From NCBI GenBank assembly GCA_008828725.1, contig MEHQ01003945.1, positions 17,054 to 81,053 on the forward strand: a stretch of DNA of 64,000 nt, written 5' to 3'. The position numbers and the translations under genes were made by a program. Every line of letters begins with the position of its first letter. Position 1 is the stretch's first letter. Below the pieces are notes generated by a model, which was given only the letters and a program-made list of their open reading frames with translations, did no database searches and had not been told where the DNA came from. Origin of the DNA: Saccharina japonica (lineage: Eukaryota > Sar > Phaeophyceae > Laminariales > Laminariaceae). Shown here one piece after another: positions 10,677-20,975 of this stretch.

Positions 10677-11896
10677 TGCGAGATGATTTGTGGGGTTCTG
10701 CATGTTTGTAATAGTACATCTGGGACAATATTTTCAATATATTCCCCGCACCAAGCTGCATTTTTAGGATGTCTTGAGCTGTGTTTGGAAATCTGGAGGC
10801 ACCGTCAGGAAACTCAACACTGCGCGCAGCTTCTCACGATTTTGTTTAATATTTATTGTACCGAAAAACGTATAATCAAGCCCCTTGTTTCCCTGGGTGT
10901 AATACTTTTCACATCCAAATTCTGAGCACTGATTTGGGGAGCTATGACCATAGGCCGCCGGCCATTTTTTTCGCAATAAGAAAACAGCTTTTGAGGGAGA
11001 TATGAGGGAAGTAATGTATATTGAAGATCGTTTTCCCCTGGTTACTACTGTTTGACAAATCGTGCGATATACAAATAGAATACGGCAAACGATTGCTCTC
11101 GTCCACACCTCCAGACCGTTTATTTTTCGTTTGCAGCAATAAAATGAAATTGCGTGAGATATTCATAATTTTGCCCAAAATGACCGCTTTTGGTCGATTT
11201 TGGCCTTTTAGAGTTTTTTTTAATGCATTGTTGCGTAACTACTTGAATTTAGTGCGGATTTTTGTTTTTCTTTCTCGTTCTCAGCATCGATTCCTCTTGT
11301 CTTTGCGGTCACGAATATGGTTGTATCATACTCTAGCTACGTACACCTCTCATGCCTCTGTGCTCCCATCGGTTGTTGTGTTGTGTAGGGACGTTTTGCG
11401 TCGGTAGAATGCTCGGTGTGTGTAGGCCGATGAAACTGAGAGCCAAAAGTTACCGTAACTTTTGATCAAATCCTTAATTCGCTAAAAAAGTACTTTTTTT
11501 GCCGATTTTAAAAAAAAAAGACCTCAAATCCTCTCTTCGGGAGAAATTTTAGAGAAGTAAAAGTAAAAAAACAAAACGCAAACACTCTACGTAGTTATGA
11601 CTATAAACGGCATTGGAAATATTTTATGCCGGACGGACCATACGAGTATACAGTAAATGGTAGAACTCTGGTATTATGGTTCATGCGGTCAACTGTGATG
11701 GCGGGACTTTGTCCCAACGTGCTATTACTGTAATAATACAAGTATGTCTCTGTCATAAGTGTGTCAACTAGATGATGAGCACCTCTGGCTCGGGTGTTTG
11801 AGTGATGCTCGCCCTGAGCTGTGTGTCGATCCCAGTCTATTTTGTGTCCTATTTTTAGTTTGTACTGGTGATGTGCTACTGCCTGCCTCACGAGTA

Positions 11897-12228
11897 TTTT
11901 TTTTTTTTTTTTTTTGTCCATCCCATTTATTATCTTCGCACTTCCGTCTTTCTCCCTCCCTAGTCGTAACTCGGATCCGGGGTCACAAAGTAGGCTCCTC
12001 TCCCTCCTCCCCCACTACGGTTCTTGCTTTGCATTTTTATCGCGAGAATATTTCAGCACTTTCTTCCCTCTCGTCAACTCTCGTCGAATTTTGCCTACCC
12101 ACGCTATAATATGCGCTCTCGACAGTCGGTGTCATTTGAGACTAAAAACCTCCATGGAGAGAATCGAACCCTCGACAACCGCCCCAAAAGGCTTCGTGGC
12201 TACCAGTTAGACCACCGGGGCGACCGGC
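11897..12228 (-). mobile_element. tRNA-derived SINE inserted in hAT copy A
   Basis: This segment of about 330 bp is absent from hAT copies B and C, which read straight through from CACGAGTAT to GTACC (30712-30725 and 45178-45192). On the minus strand it starts with a tRNA-like head (12222-12151), continues through a unique body, and ends in a run of about 19 A. That is the structure of a SINE moved by LINE machinery. No clear target duplication remains: the right flank reads CTTGAT where AGTAT would be expected. A diverged body copy lies at 1970-2165. Confidence 0.8.
12151..12222 (-). ncRNA. tRNA-like head of the SINE (internal Pol III promoter)
   Basis: On the minus strand it has an A box TGGTCTAACTGG and, 44 nt downstream, a B box GGTTCGATTCT, with a T stem GAGGG/CTCTC around TTCGATT. 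The acceptor stem does not pair and the anticodon arm is weak, so this is a promoter module rather than a working tRNA. Confidence 0.7.
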
Positions 12229-12598
12229 TTGATGTACCATATATTTCTGGTGCAACTCTTTAATATCCGACAAACTGAGACGAAGTTTAGAAATATACCT
12301 ATTTCGTGATCAAAACCAGAGATAAACTTGGCCCATTTATCATGCTTTTTGTGTGTAAAATAAAGCCAAATAGCGTAACTTTTGGCTCCGGCGGCGCCTT
12401 CAGCGGGATCCTCCGGAGGCGCCTCCGGCGGGCCCTCCGGGGGCGCCTCCAGCGGGGCCCCCTCGGCCAGGGGGGGCTTTTTTGGCTCGCTTCGCTCGCC
12501 TGACTTTAGTCGACTAGTTGGCTGGCTAAAGTCAGTTAGTTGGCTGGCTACCAGCCAACTAATAACTAGCCGGGAACTCCAGCCAACTCACAGCCCTA

Positions 12599-12697
12599 GC
12601 AACGAGGCTTGGATCGATCTTCTCCTTGCGTCTTCAGCATTGTCTCCACCAAATTTCATATTGATCGAAAATGTCATTCTTATACGAAATTAAAATA
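12599..12697 (+). repeat. Family E, copy 2, right part
   Basis: Resumes family E after hAT copy A; positions 12599-12606 are the second GCAACGAG. It ends in ATACGAAATTAAAATAAAAC, where the Mutator-like MITE at 12705 is inserted. Confidence 0.85.
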
Positions 12698-12704
12698 AAA
12701 CAAA

Positions 12705-13685
12705 GGGCTTTAGCCAAAACCAGGCACACCTGGTCACTTTGGTGCCAAAAACAGGTACTCCACTAAAACCAAGTATAAACCACACGCTAGAACACCTCTC
12801 ATTGGCCAGCCTCACATCGTACCTGATTTTGGCATGAAAATGGTCAGGTACAACTGGATTTGTCTACTTTGGTTGGCTTTCAACTGATTTTGGCGAATTT
12901 TGAGCCAATCAGAGGCCATACGTACACTGTCTCCTATACGCCCGACACGAAGACATCACCACACTACGTGCATACGACCCGCCACTGTTCGTTTGGTCTC
13001 TTCACAATATGACAGTTTCGTGTCGTTTCGGGTGGTAGGTATTTTATTGGTTATTCCGCCGCTTTTGTCTTCCAGGCTGATGTGCTGGCGGATGCCATGG
13101 ATGGCCCCTAGGGCCATCCCCTTTTGCCTCTCCCTGTTGGGACGACTAATACGATGACTTGAAACAATCTCACAAGGTGCTCGAACATGGCCTTTACGAA
13201 CAGCCACAACGACTACAGAACGTATCATACGCGCGCATACAGCACAATGGACCTGTTGTAATATATTACGTACTGCTGCTTGCTGACACGGAACGGAAAG
13301 CGAGCAGTTCAGTCTCAAGTTAACTCGAAGTTTTGTTCGTATGCTATCAATGTGGCTACGACTATATACATACGTATGTACCTGGTACAAGAATACAGAA
13401 ATACACGTCGTAGGAGCGAGTGTGATCACGAAATCAATGAAAGCATACGACAAAAATTAAAACCCGTACTGAAAATAGCATACAACATTTATCAAGAGTT
13501 TGGAGGACGCACACATTCGCTATCATTCTGTTGTTCAGGCGCAAATTCAAAAGTATGTTTGATTATTTCTCACAGCCAAAATGTCCTGAAAAACACCGTT
13601 CGTGGCGTGCGTTTTTCACTTAATTTTAGTACATACCTGATTTTGGCTCAAATGGATCAGGTATACCTGATTTTGGCAGTTGCCC
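12705..13685. mobile_element. Mutator-like MITE, copy 1
   Basis: Ends GGGCTTTAGCCAAAACCAGG and GATTTTGGCAGTTGCCC are related inverted termini. The 9-bp flanks TAAAACAAA (12696-12704) and TAAAACCAA (13686-13694) match at 8 of 9 positions, the duplication size of Mutator-like elements. It is a reverse-oriented relative of 62126-62889 and keeps an extra internal piece of about 200 bp. No transposase is coded. Confidence 0.8.
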
Positions 13686-14332
13686 TAAAACCAACGTTGC
13701 TGGCTTCCCTACACACCGACACCTGCAACCTTACCATTTGTGCGTCTACCCGTCACTTACTCTTGGGATGTTATCCTTTTGCAGAAAGAGGTCAGCTCCC
13801 TTAAAAACGGTGAAACACGAAAAAAATGATTTACCGAGCACCCGGATCATGACGAATGCCCTCCAAATTCGGATAGAACTCGGAGGGAAAACATACTCGA
13901 AACCATCGATTACCTCGCCTATAGAGAGAGTGAACCCACACGCTACCCCCTCCGTAGTATATAGTCGTATGACTACGGCCATGCGTGACATGAGTTCACC
14001 CTCCCCCTGTTCCCTTTAATCCGCGGTCGATTATCCTTTGAAGTTGACTTTTGATTTTTCAATGGTTGAAAATCAACGGGTGATGTTTGAACGGTTTCAA
14101 GGCAAGGGTTGCAAGCCAACGGAATCAGTCAGGGAAACATGCCCTTTTCACTTTTCACCCCTGGATATTTCAACGGGAAAATGGGAGTACGATTTCCGGC
14201 CCCCCTCTCCGTCCCAGAATATACCAAATGATTATCGTATGGGAGCGATATATCCTGCCCCATTTTTCGCCCCTAAGCATGTCAACGGAACTATGCGATC
14301 AAGCTTCCCTGCACCCTACCCCCACGTCTCGG

Positions 14333-14464
14333 TGGGTTCATCGGCCTTTCCCCAAGCAGAGCGAAACCGCCGCAGCGGGCTTCGACTACATCAAGTACGC
14401 AGCGGAGAGGATACGGTCGTACCGACACTTCTCCGGCATTCTCCTACCCCCGCCCGCCAACTAG
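14333..14464 (+). CDS. Possible terminal exon of an unrecognised gene
   Basis: A GC-rich open stretch ends in a stop at 14462-14464. It reads SETAAAGFDYIKYAAERIRS followed by YRHFSGILLPPPAN, an amphipathic-helix-like composition that looks coded. A pyrimidine-rich stretch and CCCCAAGCAG near 14353 could serve as an acceptor. I do not know the family, and no upstream exon was found in 13690-14330. Another 234-codon open frame overlaps in a different register but has repeat-derived, non-protein-like composition. Confidence 0.3.
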   Translation, partial: WVHRPFPKQSETAAAGFDYIKYAAERIRSYRHFSGILLPPPAN

Positions 14465-14586
14465 CTCAGCAATCGCGAGAACCCCGACAGTGGCAGTGGC
14501 GTAGCTCGAGCTGTATATGGGGCGTGGGTGGCACGACCCCCATGGTTGATAGCGGAGAGCGGAAATCGGAGAGCGGAACACGGGAG

Positions 14587-14733
14587 ATGGTCGAAGAGAA
14601 GGTTGGGTGTTCTGGATGGTCTTCTGTTGGAGTTGACCGGCGTTGTTTAGTCGGTGGAGGTGGTCGAAGAGTAGGTTGGGTATTCTGGATGGTCTCCTGT
14701 CGGAATTGGCTAGCGTTGTTTAGTTCGCTTGCA
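14587..14733 (+). repeat. Tandem duplication, about 70-bp unit
   Basis: Two copies of GGTCGAAGAGNAGGTTGGGT... ending in GCGTTGTTTAGT, differing at several positions. The DNA from 14740 to 15180 shows no recognisable gene. Confidence 0.7.
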
Positions 14734-15184
14734 ACAGTTTAGCGACCTAGGAAAGCCGGCAGCCGTGTGTGTGGCCTGCTTTTAGCCTTTTACAAAGCCG
14801 TGCGGGATGTTGCGCGCGAGAGATGGCCTGATGGGGCATAAAACATACTTCGTATGACGAGGTTGCTCCGTTCTATGGGTCTTTCGTGTTTGTGCCCCCC
14901 GAGAGAAAGCGGCGGTGTAGTCTTTGTCGGCATGGGAAGGTCGCGGCTGTGGCTTATCGCGACGCGTTCCACTCGCATTAGTTACTTTTTGTGTAGCGTT
15001 AATATATGCTAGGGTTTAGAATGGGCCTTTCCGCCCCAATGGCGGATCGGCAGTATTCTGGATTTACCAGTGCATCCGAACGAGCTACAAACTTACGATA
15101 GTAGCAGTAATCATGGCGAATACAAGACTTAGGAGTTATCCATGCAAAAAACTAACACATAACCCAGGCAAAGACGCAATCCCC

Positions 15185-16500
15185 GCTGTGGTATTGCGTG
15201 GGTGGTCAAAATTGACTTGATTTCAGTGTAGGCATCGAAATTAACTTGGTGTTTGTGTGGGGGTCGAAAACGTGACTTGGGTCTAGTGTCTGGATCGAAA
15301 TTCGCTTGGGTTTCGTGTTGGGCATCGAAAGTGACCTAATTTAAGAGTGGGAATCTAAATTGACGTGCTTTCAGTGTTGGAGTGGAAGTTAACTTGCTTT
15401 TTGTGTGGGGCATCGGAATCGACTTGTTTAAAAGTGTGGGGATCGAAAGTGACTTTATTTCAATGTGGGGATCGGAATTGAAATGCTTTTTGTGATGGAG
15501 TCGACAATTACTTTTAATAATAGTATCTGGATGGACATTAATTTTATTTTTGCGCGGGGATCAAAGCTGGTTTGGTTTCTGTGCGAGGGATCGAAAGCTT
15601 TTTCGTTTTTTGTGCGCGGGATCGAAATTAACTTGGTTCAGTGTGGGACCGTTAGTTGTCTTGGCTTCGTGCAGGCCGAAAATATCTTGGTTTTAAATAT
15701 TTATATGTGCGCGGGCCGAAATTACTTGTTTTTTTTTGTACGGGCTCGAAAATGACATGATTTTTAGTTTGGGAACCGATTGACTTGTTTTTTCTTGTGT
15801 TTTTGGTCAAAATTGATTTGGTTTCTGTGTTGGGGCGTTACCATTGACTCGTTTTTAACGTGGGGGTCGAATCTGACGTGGTTTTTGTGTTTTTGGTCGA
15901 AATTGACTTTGTTCTTGTATGCGGGCCGGAAATTACTTGGTTTTGGCGTATGTATGTAAATTTACTCGGTTGTAATTCGGTGGTTCGAAATCTTGATTTC
16001 CGTGTGGGAGCTCCGACGTGACTCGGTTTCAGTGAAGGGATCGGAATCGGCATGTTATTTGTGTGGGAGTCGAAAATTACTTTGTGGATCGAAATTGACC
16101 TGGTTTATGGTTGGTAATCAGAGTTGGCTTGGTTTCTGTACGAGGGATCGAAATTGACTTCGGTTTTGTGCGCGGGCCGAAATCACTTGGTTTTTGAGTG
16201 CGGGATCGAAATTGACTCGGTTCAGTGTGGGGATCGTAATAGACTTGGGTTTGTGTGGGCCAAAAATGACTTGGTTTCTACTAATTGTATGGGGATCGAT
16301 TGACTTGGTTTTAGTGTCGATGATCGAAATTGACTTATTTTTGGTATACGGACCGAAAAGGACTTGGTTTATGTATTGATTCCAGTGTAGGGATCAAACT
16401 TGACTTAGTTTTTGTGTGGAGGTCGAACATGCTTTCGGTGTCTGGATCGAAATTGACTTGGTTTTTGTGTCGGGGCATTAAAATCGATTTTATCAGAGTT
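15185..16500 (+). repeat. 1.3-kb degenerate minisatellite
   Basis: Roughly 35-40 units of about 30-38 bp built on GATCGAAATTGACTTGGTTT followed by TTGTGTGGG. Units vary in length and sequence, so the array is old. Several open frames cross it but only translate the repeat. No flanking duplication is visible. Confidence 0.9.
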
Positions 16501-16984
16501 GGATTTTTTTTGCAGTAGGAAACAAATGGCGCCAGCAGTGGTCGAGCCACCCAAGAGTGGCCATGATGGTGATGAACTGGCGTTTCGAGGGTTTGGGTTT
16601 TNTGTCGATCTGTTTGTCACACCATACTACTACTGCTGTTGTTGTACTATTAATAGCACACATAGTCACGAAAAGGCATAAATCACACCCACACAGCAGG
16701 CAGCGCAGCTGTGAGCCGTGTTGCTCTGCTTTCTCTTCCTTTCGAATATAGAGCTTTGTTGTCCTGGAGCATGGAGATCTATCTATCTATACTATGCATT
16801 TGCAAGTACAGGTACTCTTTTTTTTATACTTTTGTGGTGAACGACTGCTGCTGCTGTCGCGTCGTAGGTGCTTTTTGCCACATGCTACATACCAGTACTC
16901 CTGTCCTGCAGTACGATACACGGTTGTACGTACGTACAGCAGTACGTATTTCGCTGCATTGCACCATGAATCTCTTGGCATTTT

Positions 16985-17290
16985 CAAGTCCCGTCCTCTA
17001 GAACAACATCGTGGACCTCTTCTGCCCCTTTCCTTGCACGAGCGTAGCAGACGGCATCAACCGCCCTCGGAGGGGAGCGTTGCTTTCTTCGCGAAAGTTT
17101 TTCGTGTTGGAAGATAGGTATTCGCTTTGTCCTGTATTTGCCGACATACGGATGGAGCTCTTGGCATTATCAAGTCGCCAGTTGCAGCTAATTTATGTTC
17201 CTCTTTTACCCTTTTCACATTGTTTGGTTATATTCTTCCTTCCGCGAGCGTAGCGGGCGGCGTTAGCCGCCTGCGCAGCGGAGCCCTTGT
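16985..17290 (+). repeat. Tandem duplication, about 190-bp unit, ending in GCGAGCGTAGC hairpins
   Basis: TTGGCATTTTCAAGTC... CACGAGCGTAGCAGACGGC at 16976-17060 recurs as TTGGCATTATCAAGTC... GCGAGCGTAGCGGGCGGC at 17161-17262. Both are followed by a GC hairpin around CATCAACCGCC or GTTAGCCGCC. Confidence 0.55.
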
Positions 17291-17454
17291 ATATATATAT
17301 ATGCATGTGATTTCGGTGATTGGCGATTTGGTGGCTTCGGCTGATTGGCTCGGGGGCCTAAATAAGAACGCGCAGCATTAGAAAGTGAGCTTTCGCGCGA
17401 GCCCAGATTAAGAAAGTCAGCCTGAAGAACCCGATTTCCGGTTTCTTGTGGGAT

Positions 17455-17645
17455 GGCTGGTACTACTGCTGTACTCGTACTGTTGTGCTGTAATGAGGGT
17501 TCTGGTTGGCAGAAAAAGGAGAGAGAGCGCTGTGAAAACCAGCTACTGCTACTACTGCTGTGTGCTGAGGTGGCTAGTAGCTTGTGGTTCGGAGATGACG
17601 GAGAGAAAGAGCGGTGCTATGTGGGTGGGAGAGGGAGCAAATCAT

Positions 17646-17681
<36 letters not shown>

Positions 17682-18010
17682 TATATGTACTGCTATGCCG
17701 TGATGAGGTGGCCTGCTCTTGGGAGGAAGAGAGAGAGAGCGCTGTGGATCTACCAGCTACTATACTACTGCAGCTGTGCTGTGTGGTGGCTGGTGGCTGG
17801 TGGTTCGTCGAGGAGGGAGAGAGAGAGCGGTGTTTTTTGGGTGGGAGAAGGAGCGAATCAACTACTACAGCTACACAGTAGTACAACTGCTGTGCCGTGA
17901 TGAGTGGCTTTCGGTTCGGGAAGGGAGAGAGACCACTGCGAACCAACCACTACTGCTGTGCCGTGTTTTGAGGTGGCAACTTTGGTTGGGAGTGAGAGGC
18001 TACGCGAATC
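17455..18010 (+). repeat. Tandem repeat of about 100-bp units with an internal (CTA)n run
   Basis: About five units contain CTACTACTGCTGTGCTGTG, a GATGAGGTGGCTGG block, GGGAGAGAGAGAGCG and a short AT-rich end. In the second unit the CTA run is expanded (17644-17683). Long open frames here are translated repeats. Confidence 0.75.
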
Positions 18011-18198
18011 AACCAAATCATGGATACTTGTCAAGCAGATGGTTCCGTCGGTGACAGGGCTGGCTGGGGGCATGAACGTCGATGAACTTGGTCGTAATCG
18101 TCGGCTGGTGCGTGGTGGGTTGTTGGGGCCGTTGTGGTCGAACAGTCCGGCTATTTTCGGGTAGGTGGGTGTACTAATCGGGTACCTCTTGGGGGCTG

Positions 18199-18357
18199 CT
18201 TAGCCAAAACCAGGTATACCCGATGGGTTTGTGGCCAGCGTCGGGTGGTGGCCGGCGCTGGCCAATGAGATGGCGCCCTGGGGTCGTCGCGGTCACTAGA
18301 ATACAATGGTACCCTGTTTTGGCCACAAACCCATCGAGTATACCCGATTTTGGCCAC
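18199..18357. mobile_element. Short MITE related to the Mutator-like group
   Basis: Inverted arms of about 38 bp: TTAGCCAAAACCAGGTATAC CCGATGGGTTTGTGGCCA on the left and its near-complement at 18320-18357. The core AGCCAAAACCAGGTATAC is shared with the larger MITEs at 12705 and 62126. No target duplication was found. Confidence 0.6.
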
Positions 18358-18411
18358 TGTTCTTTTCTAAACTTCAACTTTTGAGTGAGATATATAGAGC
18401 TCCGTATACTT

Positions 18412-18510
18412 GATACAATCAAGTGATGATCATGATCACGGAAAATAAATAGGTGCCATTAGATCACTTGCGTAGCATGCCTTGCTCCCTCATCGAAAAC
18501 AAAGTGTTCA
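18412..18510 (+). repeat. Dispersed repeat, also at 19292-19395 and 9720-9790
   Basis: Contains ACAATCAAGTGATNATCA, a CACTTNCGTAG stretch and GCCTTGCTCCCTCAACAAAA, then GTGTTCAACACATA. The copy at 19292-19395 lies in sequence expected to be intronic or downstream for the parvulin gene. Confidence 0.6.
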
Positions 18511-18559
18511 ACACATAAGTAGTGTTCGTAGTTATCGCCGTATACCTCGTATTAAAAAT

Positions 18560-19290
18560 GGGTTTCGGAATCGTCCATCCGGTTTCACTTTTAGCTTTTC
18601 TCAACTTCATTATTTGGGGTGAAATATATAGAGCCCATATACTACAAAAACGGTGGGAATGAGGAGCGTGACAAACGTCTTCAAGCGGTTACACTCCTAC
18701 CTGCAGTAAGCTACTGCGTTGGCAGTTCTTCTCTTTTTGCTGTGTTCCTACAATTGTAATTGATTGGATCGTTTTGTATTTTAAGCGACTTGTGTCAGCA
18801 CAAAACCTTTTTCGGCTCATCGGCAGATATAGGTTGGTGGGTGTGCGTTGTGGGTGAGATAGTTACTGGGTGGGTCGGTTGGTCCCGAGTGTGCGCAGCA
18901 ACACCGACAGCTTGTTATTGGGAAGTACGTCTAAAAAGGTGGAGATAAAAGGAGATAAATTGGATGGACGGACAAAACACACACCTCGTCTCATAGATAC
19001 CTGGTGCGCATATGTAGCGGGCGTCTATCAGTGTCGACCGTGTATGAATCGGTTAAGTGTACCCCCAAAAAAGACGGAATCCAAAAGCGAACGAAGGACG
19101 ACGACGACGACATACCTAAGTATTAAGGATTTGTAAAATAAAGGCACGCTTTGGCAGTTTTTCAGAACCGTTTGTTGTCCGTTTGTGTCCGTTCGTGAGC
19201 AGGGGTACACGCCCACACGAACACTAATAGAAGAGCATCTATTGAGGCTCGTCGGGCTATCATCGCCCTCCTCGCCTCAATTAGCTCCTC
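18560..19290. other. No exon found downstream of the parvulin gene
   Basis: I searched the minus strand here for the last parvulin exon (a GE(V/L)S-type stretch followed by a GYHII-type end) and did not find it. No other feature was recognised. Confidence 0.4.
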
Positions 19291-19417
19291 ATTGCAATCA
19301 AGTGATTATCAAGATCCCGGGAAACATTTGGTTCCATGATACCACTTCCGTAGAATGCCCCGTTCCCTCAACAAAAACGAAAGCGTTCAACTTCGCGCCG
19401 AACCAAAAAAAAAGCAC

Positions 19418-19568
19418 CTGCATTTTTCCGCGGGCGAAGGACCCGAGTTCGCCACCGCGCTTGGCACTCGAGCAGTCGGACTTAGACATGGCGACCTTCG
19501 AGAAGTCCTCCGGAGTCTTGATGCCCACGCGGAGCGCTTGCAGGGTGGCACTCGCTTGAGCTTGGGTC
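19418..19568 (-). CDS. PIN1: Pin1-type prolyl isomerase, exon 3
   Basis: Parvulin (rotamase) core. It reads TQAQASATLQAL, an EDFSKVAM helix, then SDCSSAKRGGELGSFARGKM-Q. This matches the Pin1 block with the active-site cysteine (C113 in human Pin1) and the Met-Gln pair that lines the proline pocket. Acceptor ...AACTGTCCAG precedes 19568 and donor GTGCTT follows 19418. It enters in phase 2, completing an AGG arginine codon with exon 2, and leaves in phase 0. The following exon should supply the last 30-35 residues, including the pocket Phe, Ser and His. It was not found down to about 17 kb. Confidence 0.88.
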
Positions 19569-19897
19569 CTGGACAGTTTGCGCACACGAACCAGAAGACC
19601 ATCGACACACGACGGATAAAATGCAAAATGAAAATATCGTCAGAGACAACGGCCACACAAACATGGATCAGCCAGGCGTGGTTATGGTGCTAAGCGAATA
19701 ACCCGAACACAAATACGAAAGTACATACTACAATGTCTCGAAGGCGTTTCGTCGCAAATATCTCAAATAAGGTCCACGTACGCATATTATACCAGTATGC
19801 GCAGGTGCAGCATTGGTTATAACGTGGGTTCAAAGTGGGTACCATGACTAACGCGACGCAAGCTGGAAAAAAAAGACAAGAGAAAAAAAGCACACAC

Positions 19898-19998
19898 CTC
19901 TGCTTGATAGAGATCCCGGTAGGGTCCTGCCAAGAAGCCGGCCGCCGCGACCCTTTGTGCTTCACCAGAATGTGCCGAGCACTGATCTCCGAAGGGAC
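19898..19998 (-). CDS. PIN1: Pin1-type prolyl isomerase, exon 2
   Basis: Reads VPSEISARHILVKHKGSRRP, then ASWQDPTGISIKQ and a split arginine. The ARHILVKH strand holds the first active-site histidine. K-H-K-G-S-R-R-P is the basic phosphate-binding loop (K63, R68, R69 in human Pin1) that gives phospho-Ser/Thr-Pro specificity. Acceptor TTTCTGACGACAG precedes 19998 and donor GTGTGTGC follows 19898. Phases are 0 in and 2 out, consistent with both neighbours. The enzyme isomerises pSer/pThr-Pro bonds in signalling and cell-cycle proteins. Confidence 0.9.
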
Positions 19999-20679
19999 CT
20001 GTCGTCAGAAATGTTGAAAAGGATAGTGTGCACAATTTATTTTTTGCAGTTCGGGGTTCAGCAATCTCCTCAAGGAAAAGTCCGGAGGCGTAGCTAACGG
20101 GGTCGGCAAATCTAAAAGGAAACGGGAACATGGAGACCTCAAGTTCCTGCTGGACAGGGGGGCCATATTGAATAACACACAACAAATATAAGCAGAACAA
20201 GTGGCGGCGGACCTGGACGAGCGTTTGCAGTCAGATGTTCCGGAAAATTGTGCACTCAATAGCGGTCACGTCAGCAACCAGTGTGAGCTATATATACTTT
20301 CCCGTCAACAGCATATATACTCCTGTTCGCGATTGAGAGCAATACTTCCCAATGCTCACCCTCAGCCTTCAAACATCGCCGTTACGACATTGTAATACTT
20401 ACACGTGAGCTGGATACAGATTGGAAAGAAAGCCTGGCAGCTTCGCTTTGACATGAAACTTACTTTTCGTATAACACCAACCACGATATGCATTCCACAC
20501 TGTACATTCCGCACCTATTTCTAGAACAGTGGCTGCGAATTCTTATGTACGATCCACGAAGGTTTTTGAAGAGATGGCAGCTAACACGGTGGGAATGAAC
20601 GGTATGACAAAAACCCGAGAAAATATGGTGACGTGAAAAAAATACAGCGGCTTGCCGACTCGAGCTGAGAAATTCCCAC

Positions 20680-20751
20680 CTTCATTTGAAGCTTTTGCTG
20701 GTGCGACGGTACAGAGGCTCGTGCGGTAGCCCCTTGGCGCCCGTTCATCAT
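20680..20751 (-). CDS. PIN1: Pin1-type prolyl isomerase, probable exon 1
   Basis: ATG at 20751 opens a 24-codon stretch, MMNGRQGATARASVPSHQQK-LQMK, ending at donor GTGGGA in phase 0, which fits exon 2 across a 681-bp intron. No WW domain is seen here or in the 220 bp upstream before the TIR element at 20976. The product would therefore be a WW-less, plant-like Pin1. An alternative is that a WW exon lies beyond that element, because CAGCAG just upstream of the ATG could be an acceptor. Confidence 0.5.
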
Positions 20752-20975
20752 TTGCTGCTGAAATACCAGACGTCGCCAACATACATTAGCCCGCACCGAG
20801 CGTCAAAACACGGCAGGGGCGCGGTAAAAAGCAGCATGTCAGTCGCCAGGGCAGCAGTGGTTGTGGGTAATACTATATTTATATTCACAAATGTGGGTCC
20901 ACGTCCAAAAAACAAACAACAAATGTGTCCATAATGCAGGCGGATGTCGAAAGCGATGTACAACCCATTAACCGA

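Larger units (their letters stand above)
10229..12598 (+). mobile_element. hAT-type DNA transposon, copy A (non-autonomous)
   Basis: It begins TAGGGCTGTGAGTTGGCTG and ends CCAACTCACAGCCCTA, inverted ends of the TAGGGNTG type known from hAT elements. It is flanked by the exact 8-bp duplication GCAACGAG, the size hAT transposases make. The terminal regions carry clustered GTTGGCTG and AGCTAGTTATTAGCTGGCTA motifs, possible transposase-binding sites. A GC-rich block (about 12383-12480) lies near the right end. The internal ORF is a short remnant, so the copy needs an outside transposase. It contains a SINE at 11897-12228 that copies B and C lack. Confidence 0.93.

Noticed and set aside
14038-14742. 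234-codon plus-strand open frame
   Set aside because: Composition shifts abruptly and its end translates a 70-bp tandem duplication. A different frame at 14333-14464 looks more coding.
15185-16500. CRISPR-like array
   Set aside because: Units are degenerate and contiguous, without regular unique spacers, and the genome is eukaryotic.
17448-17946. Open frames of 100-150 codons on both strands
   Set aside because: They translate a GAGAGAG/CTACTG tandem array.
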